Shown: positions 17,198 through 25,835 of the stretch, in pieces
How the letters are laid out: the number at the start of each line of letters is the position of its first letter
Position numbering within the stretch: the stretch's first letter is position 1
Source of the DNA: Synechococcales cyanobacterium C42_A2020_086
GTDB taxonomy: Bacteria > Cyanobacteriota > Cyanobacteriia > Elainellales > Elainellaceae
Length of the DNA: 64,000 nucleotides
Direction: 5' to 3'
NCBI GenBank assembly: GCA_015272325.1
Contig: JACYLU010000002.1
Coordinates: forward strand, 310,001-374,000
Program-made: the position numbers and the translations under genes
Notes under the pieces: model-generated
The model's input: the letters and a program-made list of their open reading frames with translations, nothing else
The model's database searches: none
Told to the model about the DNA's origin: nothing

Positions 17198-18097
17198 ATG
17201 GGCCGTCTACCCAATTTCCTAATTATTGGTGCTGCCAAATCAGGGACCACAAGTTTATTTCAATGGTTGGGTCATCATCCCCAAATTTGCGTTTCTTCTC
17301 TCAAAGAACCCAACTTTTTTGGCGATGATGCCAACTATGCTAGGGGGTTAACCTACTACAAGTCGCTGTTCCGCCATGCTCAGCTGCACCAAGTCTGTGG
17401 CGAAGCCTCTACTGACTATGCTAAATGGCCCAAATTTCCCAATACTGCAGCTCGGATTGCCCAAACGCTGCCTGATGTCAAGCTGATTTACATCATGCGG
17501 AATCCTGTAGAGCGAGCCTATTCCTACTATGTTCACATTAATCGTAATCGACCGATTCGCGAAAGTTTTGAATCCTATATTTGCCGAACCACCGAGGCGC
17601 TAGATGCCAGTAATTACATGCTGCAGATCGAGCAGTATCTTAACTATTTCTCTCGTGAGTCATTCCTATTTTTACTGCTCGATGATCTGGTGCATCAGCC
17701 GCAGCAAGTTCTACAGCAGGTCTGTCGCTTTATTGGTGTTTCCGAATCTGCTGATCTACCGCGGCAACTGATCATGGCCAATCAGGGAAGCCGCCACTTT
17801 GAAGATACCATTCGTGGGAAAATCACAGCTCCTTTCCGGTCACTGCCCTTGGTCGCTGCCGCCACGACGCTGCTGCCCCAATCCTGGCGAGATCAGGCCT
17901 ATCACTTTCTGCAGCAATCTGCCTATGGGCAAGCCGTCAGAAATCAGTATTTGCCTCGACCAATGCGGGCAGAAACACGCCAAATGCTGATGGAGAGATT
18001 CGCAGAGAGCAACCGGAGATTGGCTGAGTTCCTAGGGCGCGATCTGTCGTTTTGGGAAGCGGCAGTCCGCACCTCTCCAGATGTGATGGTCGGTTAG
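17198..18097 (+). CDS. Sulfotransferase (PAPS-dependent), first copy
   Basis: A 299-residue sulfotransferase using 3'-phosphoadenylyl sulfate. The 5'-phosphosulfate loop is at residues 8-20 (IIGAAKSGTTSLF, with K14) and the 3'-phosphate motif is MRNPVERAYSYY near residue 100. It resembles heparan-sulfate-type and NodH-type enzymes, so a carbohydrate acceptor is likely. RBS AGGAG lies 6 bases before ATG 17198. The 219-base spacer before it is strongly A+T-rich, as in recently acquired glycan clusters. Confidence 0.9.
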   Translation: MGRLPNFLIIGAAKSGTTSLFQWLGHHPQICVSSLKEPNFFGDDANYARGLTYYKSLFRHAQLHQVCGEASTDYAKWPKFPNTAARIAQTLPDVKLIYIMRNPVERAYSYYVHINRNRPIRESFESYICRTTEALDASNYMLQIEQYLNYFSRESFLFLLLDDLVHQPQQVLQQVCRFIGVSESADLPRQLIMANQGSRHFEDTIRGKITAPFRSLPLVAAATTLLPQSWRDQAYHFLQQSAYGQAVRNQYLPRPMRAETRQMLMERFAESNRRLAEFLGRDLSFWEAAVRTSPDVMVG

Positions 18098-18643
18098 TAT
18101 TGTCTCTTGGCGCTGATTTGAGCCGCGTGATTTGGGTCGAGTATAGCTGCTTGGCTCGTCAAGGCAGTAACCGCTGCTATATTCCGCCTGAACTTCATTG
18201 CTGTTGACTGGCTATTGACCAATGGTGAGTCAGCATATTTGACCATCTGATGACTAAGTAGGCAAGCGGATGCTGAATAATTGGTGAAAAATATAGACAA
18301 GATAAATATAAAATTTTGATGAAAAAGTAAAATGATTGAGAGTATAATGCTTTGATTAACTAAATAGTATATTGACAGTAAATCAAGCAGTAAATTAAAT
18401 AGTTAAGATTAGTAATGAAGCTAAATGAAGCTAATGGAAGTTAATTTCAAGCCACAAACTATACCTAAGATAGTTAGCCCAATGACAATTGAAACCGATT
18501 TAGAGGTCTAATAAGCTGTTAGATAAGCTGTTATTGTTCATGGCACATCACATGGTGCCTGTTTAATTATCACCCTGTTGATAGTGTTTCCTGTTGAGCG
18601 TCACTGCCTTGACTGTCAGTTGTTTTCATGAACGAGACGGCAA
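18098..18643. other. A+T-rich spacer with tandem duplications
   Basis: 546 bases, clearly richer in A+T than the flanking genes. It holds three copies of AATGAAGCTA-like sequence (18414-18443), two perfect ATAAGCTGTT copies (18511-18520, 18523-18532) and a GGCAC/GTGCC hairpin near 18543. No open frame is convincing. Confidence 0.55.
18414..18443. repeat. Tandem repeat AATGAAGCTA, three copies
   Basis: Two perfect ten-base copies (18414-18423, 18424-18433) and one decayed copy (ATGGAAGTTA, 18434-18443). Confidence 0.85.
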
Positions 18644-19576
18644 ATGATGACGACTCTCTTGATTCATATTGGTTATCCTAAGACTGCCTCAACATGGCTT
18701 CAGCAAACCATTTTCAATAACATAGAAGCTGGTTTTTTATCCCCTTGGGGGACGACGTCTGGTCTGGCGGTGGACCAGTTCATCACAACCAATAGCTTTC
18801 GCTTTTCGCCCAAGCAAACCTACGCTGTATTTGAACCAGGGCTGATGGCGGCTGCCCAACAATCGCTGATTCCGGTGCTGTCGCAAGAGATGTTGTCCTG
18901 TGACCAAGTTGCAGGTCGTTACTGGGGAAAAGAGGTGGCCGATCGGCTCTATGCGGTATTTCCAGATGCCCACATCTTGATCCTCATTCGGGAACAAAAA
19001 TCGATGATCTACTCCTCCTATGGGCAATACATCAAAAATGGCGGCATGCGCTCGATTCAACAGTTTGTTTGTGCTGAGGTCATGCCTGTAGGCTTTAGCC
19101 CTATCTGTCGCCTCGATTGCCTAGAATATGATTTACTAATTTCCTATTACCAAGAGCTGTTTGGGCAAGAGCATGTGCTGGTATTGCCGTTTGAATGGTT
19201 AAAGAACAGCCCCCAAACTTTTGTAAATAGAATTCTTAATTTTGTTGGTATTCGGAAGCGAATCGACCTTGTTACTGCCGCCAGAAATGTCAGCTATAAA
19301 GCTTTTACGCTCAGCCTGCTGCGGAAAATGAATCTGTTTCTGCCGCCTCCCCATCTGAATTTGCTCAGTTCCGAGCCAGAACCCTGGAGTTGGAAGCTGG
19401 CCTGGAAAATCTTGTCTGCCGCCGATCGTTGGTTGCCCGAGCGGGTTCATCGGGTCGAAGAAGAGCGGTTAAAGCATTATATTGCAGACTATGTGGGTAG
19501 TAAGTTTGCCAGTAGTAATCAGCGCACAAGCCAACTCATTGGTATGGATCTAGCGAAGTTCGGCTACGATATGTGA
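18644..19576 (+). CDS. Sulfotransferase-like protein, second type
   Basis: A 310-residue P-loop sulfotransferase-type protein. The phosphosulfate loop reads HIGYPKTASTWLQ (residues about 7-19, K13) and the 3'-phosphate motif reads LIREQKSMIYSSYGQYI near residue 110. Motifs and length differ from the upstream enzyme, so the two are not a recent duplicate pair; they may modify different positions. ATG 18644 is followed by a second ATG, and either could start. It is followed 56 bases later by the FGGY kinase. Confidence 0.85.
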   Translation: MMTTLLIHIGYPKTASTWLQQTIFNNIEAGFLSPWGTTSGLAVDQFITTNSFRFSPKQTYAVFEPGLMAAAQQSLIPVLSQEMLSCDQVAGRYWGKEVADRLYAVFPDAHILILIREQKSMIYSSYGQYIKNGGMRSIQQFVCAEVMPVGFSPICRLDCLEYDLLISYYQELFGQEHVLVLPFEWLKNSPQTFVNRILNFVGIRKRIDLVTAARNVSYKAFTLSLLRKMNLFLPPPHLNLLSSEPEPWSWKLAWKILSAADRWLPERVHRVEEERLKHYIADYVGSKFASSNQRTSQLIGMDLAKFGYDM

Positions 19577-19601
19577 TCTATGAGCGAACTCCTTACTGAA
19601 A

Positions 19602-19625
19602 GGACAGTGTCTGGACGGACAGTGT
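19602..19625. repeat. Direct repeat GGACAGTGT
   Basis: Two perfect nine-base copies (19602-19610, 19617-19625) flank CTGGAC just before the kinase start. Confidence 0.75.
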
Positions 19626-19632
19626 GAGTCGG

Positions 19633-20907
19633 ATGCCCACCGCCCTCTCTCTTGGCATTGATTTTGGCACCTCGGGAGCTCGAGCGATTGCCATCGACCC
19701 AGAGGCTCGGATTCAGTCTCAGGTGAAGGTATCCTTTGGAACTGCTGCCGACTCTCCTAAACATTGGCAGACGGTGCTGTTTGAGCTGTTGCTGCATATT
19801 CCCCTCGCAGTACGCCGCCAAATCACTGCTGTAGCCATCAATGGCACCTCGTCCACCGTGCTCCTCTGTGATGCCCAGGGGCAGCCCATCGATTCGCCGC
19901 TGCTCTACCACGATGGGCGGGGGATTGTCGTATTGCCGCAGTTACAAGCGATGGCTCCACCTCAACATCCGGTAATCAGCGCTACGTCAAGTCTAGCCAA
20001 GCTGCTGTGGTGGCTGCAGCACCGCCCCGAGCGAATTGCCGCTGCCCAATCGCCGGTCTACTTTTTACATCAAGCGGATTGGCTGGCGTTTCTACTGCAT
20101 GGCAGGTTGGGCATTAGTGATTATCACAACGCCCTCAAGCTAGGCTATGACGTTGCTGCCCTTACCTATCCGGCTTGGTTGCCGCCGCTGCCGGTGCAAT
20201 TGCCGCAGGTGGTTGCTCCCGGTACACCAATAGCCGCGATTCTGCCAGAGGTGGCCACTTCGCTAGAGCTGCCGGCGGGCTGTCTCATCTGCGCAGGGAC
20301 CACAGACAGCATTGCCGCGTTTCTGGCAAGTGGTGCTCAGCACCCCGGTGAGGCGGTCACCTCGCTAGGCTCCACCTTAGTCCTGAAACTGCTGAGTGAA
20401 ACCCGAGTAGACCAGGTTGAATTTGGTGTTTATAGCCACCGCTTGGGCGATCTTTGGCTGGTTGGCGGGGCGTCAAATACTGGAGGAGCAGTGCTCAGCC
20501 AGTTCTTTAGTGAAACCGAGCTACAGCAGCTGAGTCAGCGGATTGTGCCAGAACGTCCTAGCTCGCTGGAGTATTACCCGCTGCTCAAACCCGGCGAGCG
20601 GTTTCCTGTGAATGATCCAACCTTGCTGCCCTGCTTAGAACCCCGTCCGTCAGAGGCAGTAGAGTTTCTCCATGGCCTCTTGGAGAGTATGGCTCGCATT
20701 GAAGCTCAAGGGTATAGGCTGCTGCAATCCCTAGGTGCCAGCGTCCTGACTCGGGTGTACACAGCGGGGGGGGGTGCTCAGAATGACACCTGGACTGCTA
20801 TTCGTCGTCGCCATCTGTCAGTGCCGGTGGTTTGCTCCGAGCAGGTTGAAGCTGCCTATGGCACTGCCCTGCTAGCGCAACGCGGAGGAGCGGCATGGCT
20901 GTCTTAA
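19633..20907 (+). CDS. FGGY-family sugar kinase (D-ribulokinase-like)
   Basis: 424 residues from ATG 19633; a GTG at 19624 would add three. The first ATP-binding element LGIDFGTSGARAIA and the late TAGGGAQNDTW motif place it with the short FGGY kinases of cyanobacteria and plastids. These are exemplified by the Synechococcus PCC 7942 enzyme and Arabidopsis XK1, shown to phosphorylate D-ribulose. It could return ribulose to ribulose 5-phosphate. Its place beside sulfotransferases may be chance: the organism would need this enzyme in any genomic context. Confidence 0.85.
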   Translation: MPTALSLGIDFGTSGARAIAIDPEARIQSQVKVSFGTAADSPKHWQTVLFELLLHIPLAVRRQITAVAINGTSSTVLLCDAQGQPIDSPLLYHDGRGIVVLPQLQAMAPPQHPVISATSSLAKLLWWLQHRPERIAAAQSPVYFLHQADWLAFLLHGRLGISDYHNALKLGYDVAALTYPAWLPPLPVQLPQVVAPGTPIAAILPEVATSLELPAGCLICAGTTDSIAAFLASGAQHPGEAVTSLGSTLVLKLLSETRVDQVEFGVYSHRLGDLWLVGGASNTGGAVLSQFFSETELQQLSQRIVPERPSSLEYYPLLKPGERFPVNDPTLLPCLEPRPSEAVEFLHGLLESMARIEAQGYRLLQSLGASVLTRVYTAGGGAQNDTWTAIRRRHLSVPVVCSEQVEAAYGTALLAQRGGAAWLS

Positions 20908-20951
20908 TCTCCCGCTGGTCTTACTAGACTCAGTCGCGCTCCGACCTGAGC

Positions 20952-20989
20952 TTCTCAGGGCTAGATATATTTCTCAAGGCTAGATATAT
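20952..20989. repeat. 19-base tandem duplication
   Basis: TTCTCAGGGCTAGATATAT (20952-20970) is followed directly by TTCTCAAGGCTAGATATAT (20971-20989), with one mismatch. It lies in the spacer between the kinase and ykvA. Confidence 0.9.
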
Positions 20990-21130
20990 ACAGAGCCGCA
21001 AATCAGGCTTTCGGATCATAATCCTGCCGGTTCTCTACCCTAAAACGGATTCGGATCTCTGCACTCTCCGCCTATTCTGAGACCACATGGAACTTGTCAC
21101 AATGAAGGGGCAACTCAGAGGAGAGCACCC

Positions 21131-21421
21131 ATGGCTAGTAATTTCATCGATTGGTATCGTAACCTGCTGCGCAATTCTAAGTATCGCTGGCTGATTATTT
21201 TGGGAACATTGGCATACCTACTCAGCCCGATCGATCTCCTGCCTGATGTCATTCCTGTGATTGGTCAAATTGATGATGTCGTCATTTTGACGCTGCTGGT
21301 GACTGAAGTATCTCAGGTGTTGATGGAGCGGGTTAGAACAGTCAAAGGCAAGAATTCAACAGCCGTAGCTGATAAGAGTGCAACGGATTCCGTGGATGTG
21401 AATGCAATTCATGTGGAATAA
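21131..21421 (+). CDS. YkvA/DUF1232 family membrane protein
   Basis: A 96-residue protein. The DUF1232 core (residues about 16-55) has the signature YLLSPIDLLPDVIPVIGQIDD within two short hydrophobic helices. Its role is unknown, though the family is widespread and membrane-associated. RBS GAGGAG lies 8 bases before ATG 21131. The C-terminal 35 residues are polar and poorly conserved-looking. The gene converges on the monooxygenase-fold gene across a long inverted repeat. Confidence 0.87.
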   Translation: MASNFIDWYRNLLRNSKYRWLIILGTLAYLLSPIDLLPDVIPVIGQIDDVVILTLLVTEVSQVLMERVRTVKGKNSTAVADKSATDSVDVNAIHVE

Positions 21422-21457
21422 GCATGTTGAGGCTATGCAGCAGTAAGCCTGTAAAAC

Positions 21458-21522
21458 CCAGGGTAGAGAGAAGGAAGATGATATGCCTAAACTAACGGCT
21501 ACGCTGGTTCTCTCGACCCTGG
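21458..21522. repeat. Long inverted repeat in a convergent spacer
   Basis: Fifteen-base arms CCAGGGTAGAGAGAA (21458-21472) and TTCTCTCGACCCTGG (21508-21522) pair with one mismatch around a 35-base loop. It may be a bidirectional terminator without T tracts, or the relic of a small mobile element. Confidence 0.75.
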
Positions 21523-21582
21523 AACTGTGAAGGCTGCAATGAGGTAAGCGAAATGATTTATGGCTATTTGTGATAGTCGTTC

Positions 21583-21918
21583 TTAATCGCGATCAGATTC
21601 GGGCGGTTGAATATCGCAAACCACTTCGTAGAATGCTGTGGTAGGCTGCTTAGCAAATAAGTGTGCCATTTTCTTGAGAATTGATTCGTGAGCTTCCGAG
21701 CGATTTGCTTCCATATCGGCTGCGCTTTCCCAGAAAATGATCGAAATACCGCGATCGGTGCCTGGTTCCTGCAACAAGTAGGTGCCCTGAAAGCCTTCGC
21801 CATACATGGAAACAGCCTGTTCGTAGAGCTGGCGGGCCTGATCGAATTTACCTGTTTTGAATTCGCCAATCGCCACGTAGGCGAATTTTCGTTTTAAGAA
21901 ATCGTGAAAATCTGACAT
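21583..21918 (-). CDS. ABM-fold (antibiotic biosynthesis monooxygenase-like) protein
   Basis: A 111-residue dimeric ferredoxin-like fold protein, judged from the pattern FAYVAIGEFKTGKFDQARQL and the later GISIIFWESAADMEANRSEAH, both typical of ABM-domain proteins. Members oxidise quinones or haem, or only bind small ligands; no catalytic set is visible to decide. It stands alone, convergent with ykvA. ATG 21918 has an AGAAGA-like ribosome site. Confidence 0.75.
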   Translation of the reverse strand: MSDFHDFLKRKFAYVAIGEFKTGKFDQARQLYEQAVSMYGEGFQGTYLLQEPGTDRGISIIFWESAADMEANRSEAHESILKKMAHLFAKQPTTAFYEVVCDIQPPESDRD

Positions 21919-22113
21919 GGTTCTTCTGTCCCGGCTGGATTGAGCAGTTTGAGAAGCACCTCAGTCTACCGTGGAATGCCGATCTGCCTGTCCATTCTTC
22001 ATGTTTGTTTTGGATGCGGCAAAGTGCGGCTGCCGCGTCAGAATTTCTCCAGAATGCTTAAAACTCATGCCATTCATTTTTAGGTCACCTTTGGGTCAGC
22101 TTGTGGGTCACCT

Positions 22114-22779
22114 TTAGGGGGTTGCCGATGGATCAATCACCGTGGGCTGAGCGAGTAGGCGGCAGACTTCTTCATCCGTAGTTTGGGAAAAGTCGCGGTA
22201 CCACATACCAATGGAATTCAGCGGATTGGGCATAGATAGACACACTACGTCTGAAACCAACGTGCGCAAGGCAATACAGGTAGATTCTGGTGCAACGGGA
22301 ACCGCCACAATCACATCTTTGGGATGTTGTCGCATTAGGGCAGCAATGGCAGCGCGTAGGGTAGAACTCGTGGCGATGCCATCGTCTACGAGAATCACTG
22401 TCCGATTGTGGATCACGGGCGGTGGTCGATCTCCGCGATAGGTGCGGTCACGACGCTCTAGCTCCTGTCGTTCCAGTGCTGCCACTTTTAGCAGGGTCTG
22501 GCGTGAAATGTGCAGTGCTCGCAGCACTTCGTTATTGAGAATAAGGACGCCGCCCGAGGCAATCGCTCCCATGGCCAGTTCTTCTTGCTCAGGGACACCC
22601 AACTTCCGCACCAGACAAATATCAAGCGGCACCTGCAGCGCCTTGGCGATCTCGTAGGCTACGGGAACACCGCCGCGGGGCAGGGCTAGAACAATCACAT
22701 CAGAGCGATTGGCAAACTCCATCAACTTGGCGGCTAGCAGCTGCCCAGCTTCGCTGCGGTTCCAAAATTTCAGCGTCAT
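22114..22779 (-). CDS. Phosphoribosyltransferase-family protein
   Basis: 221 residues. The type I PRTase fold shows the PRPP loop VILVDDGIATSSTLRAAI near residue 125 and an N-terminal strand with LALPRGGVPVAYEIA, the arrangement of the COG1926 group (predicted phosphoribosyltransferases of unknown base). ATG 22779 is chosen over 22785 because the strong AAGGAGG leaves an 8-base gap to it but only 2 to the earlier ATG. It is monocistronic as far as seen. Confidence 0.85.
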   Translation of the reverse strand: MTLKFWNRSEAGQLLAAKLMEFANRSDVIVLALPRGGVPVAYEIAKALQVPLDICLVRKLGVPEQEELAMGAIASGGVLILNNEVLRALHISRQTLLKVAALERQELERRDRTYRGDRPPPVIHNRTVILVDDGIATSSTLRAAIAALMRQHPKDVIVAVPVAPESTCIALRTLVSDVVCLSMPNPLNSIGMWYRDFSQTTDEEVCRLLAQPTVIDPSATP

Positions 22780-23056
22780 GAACATTACCTCCTTGGTCTT
22801 GAGAGGCCAAAGACCGTGACAAGGGAGGAACAGATCCGGGTCTATCTAGGCTCAGCGAGAAATGACTTCTGCTGAAACCGTTGCGTTCAGCCGACAGCGT
22901 ATAGGCATAGGAAACCCGTTGTGAGGATGGTCGCTTCCTCTACTCCCCAGACTACACCCACTTTTACGTCCCAGCGGCAGACGTTAGGGATTCTTCAATC
23001 TCATTTTGAGGCTGGTTTTAGGCTGGTTCTAGGTGAACTACATGGCTAAACAGTAG

Positions 23057-23947
23057 CTAAACAGTATGGCCAAGGCTGCCCAATTCCATACCCAGCAGCA
23101 AAACGAACCCTAGCCAGACGTTTTGCCGGAAGAGTTGGCCGTAGAGATTCCCATCCTGGGGATCGCGCAACTGCCTAACCTGCCAAAACCAGCCTGCTGC
23201 TGCTGTAGCTAGTGCCAGCCAAAACCAACCATTCAAAGACAGCAAAAAGCCCACGCTGCCCAGAAGTAGGGTGCTGCCCCCAAAGCAAAGGCCAATCGCC
23301 AACGGTGCCTGAGATCCAAAGAAACGGGCGCTGGAGTTTACCCCGATGCGCTCGTCGTCCTCGCGGTCGGCCATGGCATAGACCGTATCGAATCCTAGCG
23401 CCCAGAGGACGGTAGCGCCCCAGAGGAGCCACGTGGACAGATCCAGGTGGGCGGTCACGGCACTCCAACTGATCAGCACAGTGAACCCCCAGCAAAGCGA
23501 CAACACTAGCTGCGGCACCGGAAACACCCGTTTTGCTAGAGGATAAAGCACGATGAAGGGAATAGCGGCGACACACAGCCAAAAGCTGAAGCGATTGAGA
23601 TAAGCGGCTAACCCCCACGCACAGCCAAAGGCAACGAGTGCAACCACCAGTCCAGTTCGGACCGATAAGGCTCGGGAGGCAAGGGGTCGAGTGCGGGTGC
23701 GGCTCACCTGGGGATCGATGTCGCGATCCCAGAGATCGTTGACAACACAACCAGCGGCGCTAGTCGCCAAGCTTCCTAAGACAATCACTCCTACCAGCGG
23801 CAGGGGTGGCATACCGTGGGCAGCCAAAATGACAGCCCAAAGTGCCGGAATCATCAGGATCAGACGCCCTGCGGGTTTGTCCCAGCGCAGCAGGCGCACG
23901 ATGGTGAGCCAGGTCGGTTCAGAATCAGATGGCAACGGGGTCAGCAT
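23057..23947 (-). CDS. ubiA: 4-Hydroxybenzoate solanesyltransferase (plastoquinone pathway)
   Basis: A 296-residue integral membrane prenyltransferase with about eight to nine helices. It joins solanesyl diphosphate to 4-hydroxybenzoate, the first committed step to plastoquinone in cyanobacteria. The first Asp-rich motif is N70-D71-L-W-D74-R-D-I-D78 and the second is in YAMADREDDERIG. ATG 23947 gives a length close to the Synechocystis enzyme; a TTG 45 bases upstream is possible but less likely. It is divergent from cphB across a 674-base spacer. Confidence 0.92.
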   Translation of the reverse strand: MLTPLPSDSEPTWLTIVRLLRWDKPAGRLILMIPALWAVILAAHGMPPLPLVGVIVLGSLATSAAGCVVNDLWDRDIDPQVSRTRTRPLASRALSVRTGLVVALVAFGCAWGLAAYLNRFSFWLCVAAIPFIVLYPLAKRVFPVPQLVLSLCWGFTVLISWSAVTAHLDLSTWLLWGATVLWALGFDTVYAMADREDDERIGVNSSARFFGSQAPLAIGLCFGGSTLLLGSVGFLLSLNGWFWLALATAAAGWFWQVRQLRDPQDGNLYGQLFRQNVWLGFVLLLGMELGSLGHTV

Positions 23948-24258
23948 GGCAAGAGAGTCAATCGTGACAGCGGTGAATTTGGTCGGAGGCAAACGGCTCG
24001 CTCCCCGACAACAGATAGAAATTTACAAATAGAAATTTCAAAGACAACATGCTGTCACAAAATCTATCAGGAATCGAATCTTCCCCTCAACAGCGTAAGA
24101 ATCGGCACAATCTAGTAATGAGGTAGCCGCTATGCTCAGCATGGGGGTGTTTCTCCGCAGCTGGGTTAGGCTTGAGGATGCGGTCTTTGGCATTCAGGAG
24201 CCATCCGTTAAGATAGTTTAACGGCAGCTCTGCTGAAGTAGGGCTGTTGTCACCCATA

Positions 24259-24290
24259 GTTATCGCCAGCAACGGTTATCGCTAGCAATG
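24259..24290. repeat. 16-base tandem duplication
   Basis: GTTATCGCCAGCAACG (24259-24274) is followed by GTTATCGCTAGCAATG (24275-24290), with two mismatches. Confidence 0.85.
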
Positions 24291-24307
24291 GGCTAGGTCA
24301 AAGATCT

Positions 24308-24333
24308 CGAGTTAGATATCCGAGTTAGATATC
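24308..24333. repeat. Perfect 13-base tandem duplication
   Basis: CGAGTTAGATATC occurs at 24308-24320 and again at 24321-24333, followed by a shorter TCAGATATC. Confidence 0.9.
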
Positions 24334-24621
24334 TCAGATATCCAATCAAAACCTCTAGAGAATCGCCCTAACGACTTGAGCTAGGAGCCATGGTTTGACC
24401 CTGCTTCAGGTCCTTCTGCTGCCATAGGGTATATCAGCCGTTCGCATTCTCCCCTTTTAGGATAATTTAAGAAAGAATTGAAATTTGTTCCTAGAAGCCA
24501 GAGACTTTCGCCAAAACGCTCTATCTCACCCCACAAACGGATGAACAACAATGGCATCTCCTTCGCTAGGCTCCTGGGGCGGTTCATTCAGCGCAGGCCC
24601 AGATCCACGCCCGAAAGCGAT

Positions 24622-25476
24622 ATGATGCTGCAACTAGACCCTAAATTCCTTGAGCAGAGGATGCCCCAGCCTACAAAGACTGCCGTCCTGGTTATTGGCG
24701 GCGCAGAAGACAAAATTCACGGACGCCAGATTCTTCATACCTTCTTTCAGCGCTCTGGTGGCGTAGATGCCCGCATTGCTATTATTCCATCGGCCTCACG
24801 GGAGCCGACGGTGATCGGCAGCCGCTACCACGACATTTTTGAGGAAATGGGCGCAAAGGCCATTGAGGTGATCGATATCCGCGAGCGTGAACACGGCGAA
24901 GACTCTGTGTGGCAAGCGTTTATTGATGACTGTACTGGCGTCTTTATGACGGGGGGCGACCAATTGCGGCTGTGCGGGCTGCTCTCCGACACGTCGATCA
25001 TGAATCGGGTACGGATGCGGGCGCAGCTTGGTGAAATTACCTTGGCGGGCACCAGTGCTGGAGCAGCTGTGATGGGATATCACATGATTGCCGGAGGGGG
25101 TAGTGGTGAGTCGCCCAATCGCTCCCTGGTGGATATGACAACCGGGCTAGGCATTATTCCTGAGATAATCGTCGATCAGCACTTTCACAACCGCAACCGC
25201 ATGGCTCGCCTGCTCAGTGCCGTTGCGTCCAATACCGATAAGCTGGGCATCGGCATCGATGAAGATACCTGTGCCATGTTTGAGGGAAATGGTACGTTTC
25301 AAGTTATCGGCAAAGGTACCGTTACCGTGGTTGATCCGGGTGAGGTGTCCCATACTAACTTTGCTCACGTAGGAGCTAGTGACCCTCTCAGCATTCACAA
25401 CCTCCGGCTACATATTCTTAGCCACGGGGATCGGTACGATCTATACAAGCGGCAGAGTATTGTTTCGGCATCCTGA
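24622..25476 (+). CDS. cphB: Cyanophycinase
   Basis: 284 residues from ATG 24622; ATG 24661 (just before PQPTKTAVLVIGG) is also possible and nearer the 271 residues of the Synechocystis protein. Cyanophycinase is an exo-acting serine peptidase (family S51) that releases beta-Asp-Arg dipeptides from cyanophycin granules. The motif order is LVIGGAEDKIHG, then GVFMTGGDQLRL, then the nucleophile elbow GTSAGAAVMG with Ser145. It lies 359 bases upstream of cphA in the usual cyanobacterial cphB-cphA order. No NtcA site (GTA-N8-TAC) was spotted. Confidence 0.95.
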   Translation: MMLQLDPKFLEQRMPQPTKTAVLVIGGAEDKIHGRQILHTFFQRSGGVDARIAIIPSASREPTVIGSRYHDIFEEMGAKAIEVIDIREREHGEDSVWQAFIDDCTGVFMTGGDQLRLCGLLSDTSIMNRVRMRAQLGEITLAGTSAGAAVMGYHMIAGGGSGESPNRSLVDMTTGLGIIPEIIVDQHFHNRNRMARLLSAVASNTDKLGIGIDEDTCAMFEGNGTFQVIGKGTVTVVDPGEVSHTNFAHVGASDPLSIHNLRLHILSHGDRYDLYKRQSIVSAS

Positions 25477-25835
25477 TGCGGTGCAGCTACTCTACGCCGA
25501 CAGAAACGGCCATGAGTTGCAGCGGGTGACTAAGCGCGACTGCGGCTGTCAATACATGCTATGAATGGCTATGAATGCTCGAAAGATATGTCTATTAGGG
25601 CTAGAATTTGCTGGAGTTTGACGGTGTAATATGCGGTTAGATAGGCACGATCCTGTTAGGCTCTATACCCTAGAAATTTGGCTTGCATTACCATGTCGCA
25701 CGATTTTCCCCAAGAGGGAATTTTAGTTTCTATCAAAAAACTGTTCACTATGAACGGTTCGGAGCTTTCCCAAGCTAAAGACTAGACTAATGTTGCGACC
25801 GCCGCTCCACTGTCGAATAAGTCATGAATAGTGCT
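25477..25835. other. Spacer between cphB and cphA
   Basis: 359 bases. Near the right end is a perfect palindrome GTTCA-CTA-TGAAC (25743-25755), 80 bases before the cphA start, which could be an operator. No terminator of cphB and no gene are evident. Confidence 0.5.

Larger units (their letters stand above)
23948..24621. other. Divergent spacer between ubiA and cphB with hairpins and repeats
   Basis: 674 bases. A perfect inverted repeat CCGTTAA (24205-24211)/TTAACGG (24218-24224) is followed by CAGC-TCT-GCTG (24225-24235), and ATGCT-C-AGCAT lies at 24132-24142. Two tandem duplications follow (24259-24290 and 24308-24333). The cphB frame is open back to 24478, but no start upstream of 24622 has support. 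Confidence 0.6.

Noticed and set aside
25379-25564. A second frame over the cphB end as a frameshifted C-terminus
   Set aside because: The normal cphB end LSHGDRYDLY is in the main frame and gives the family length.
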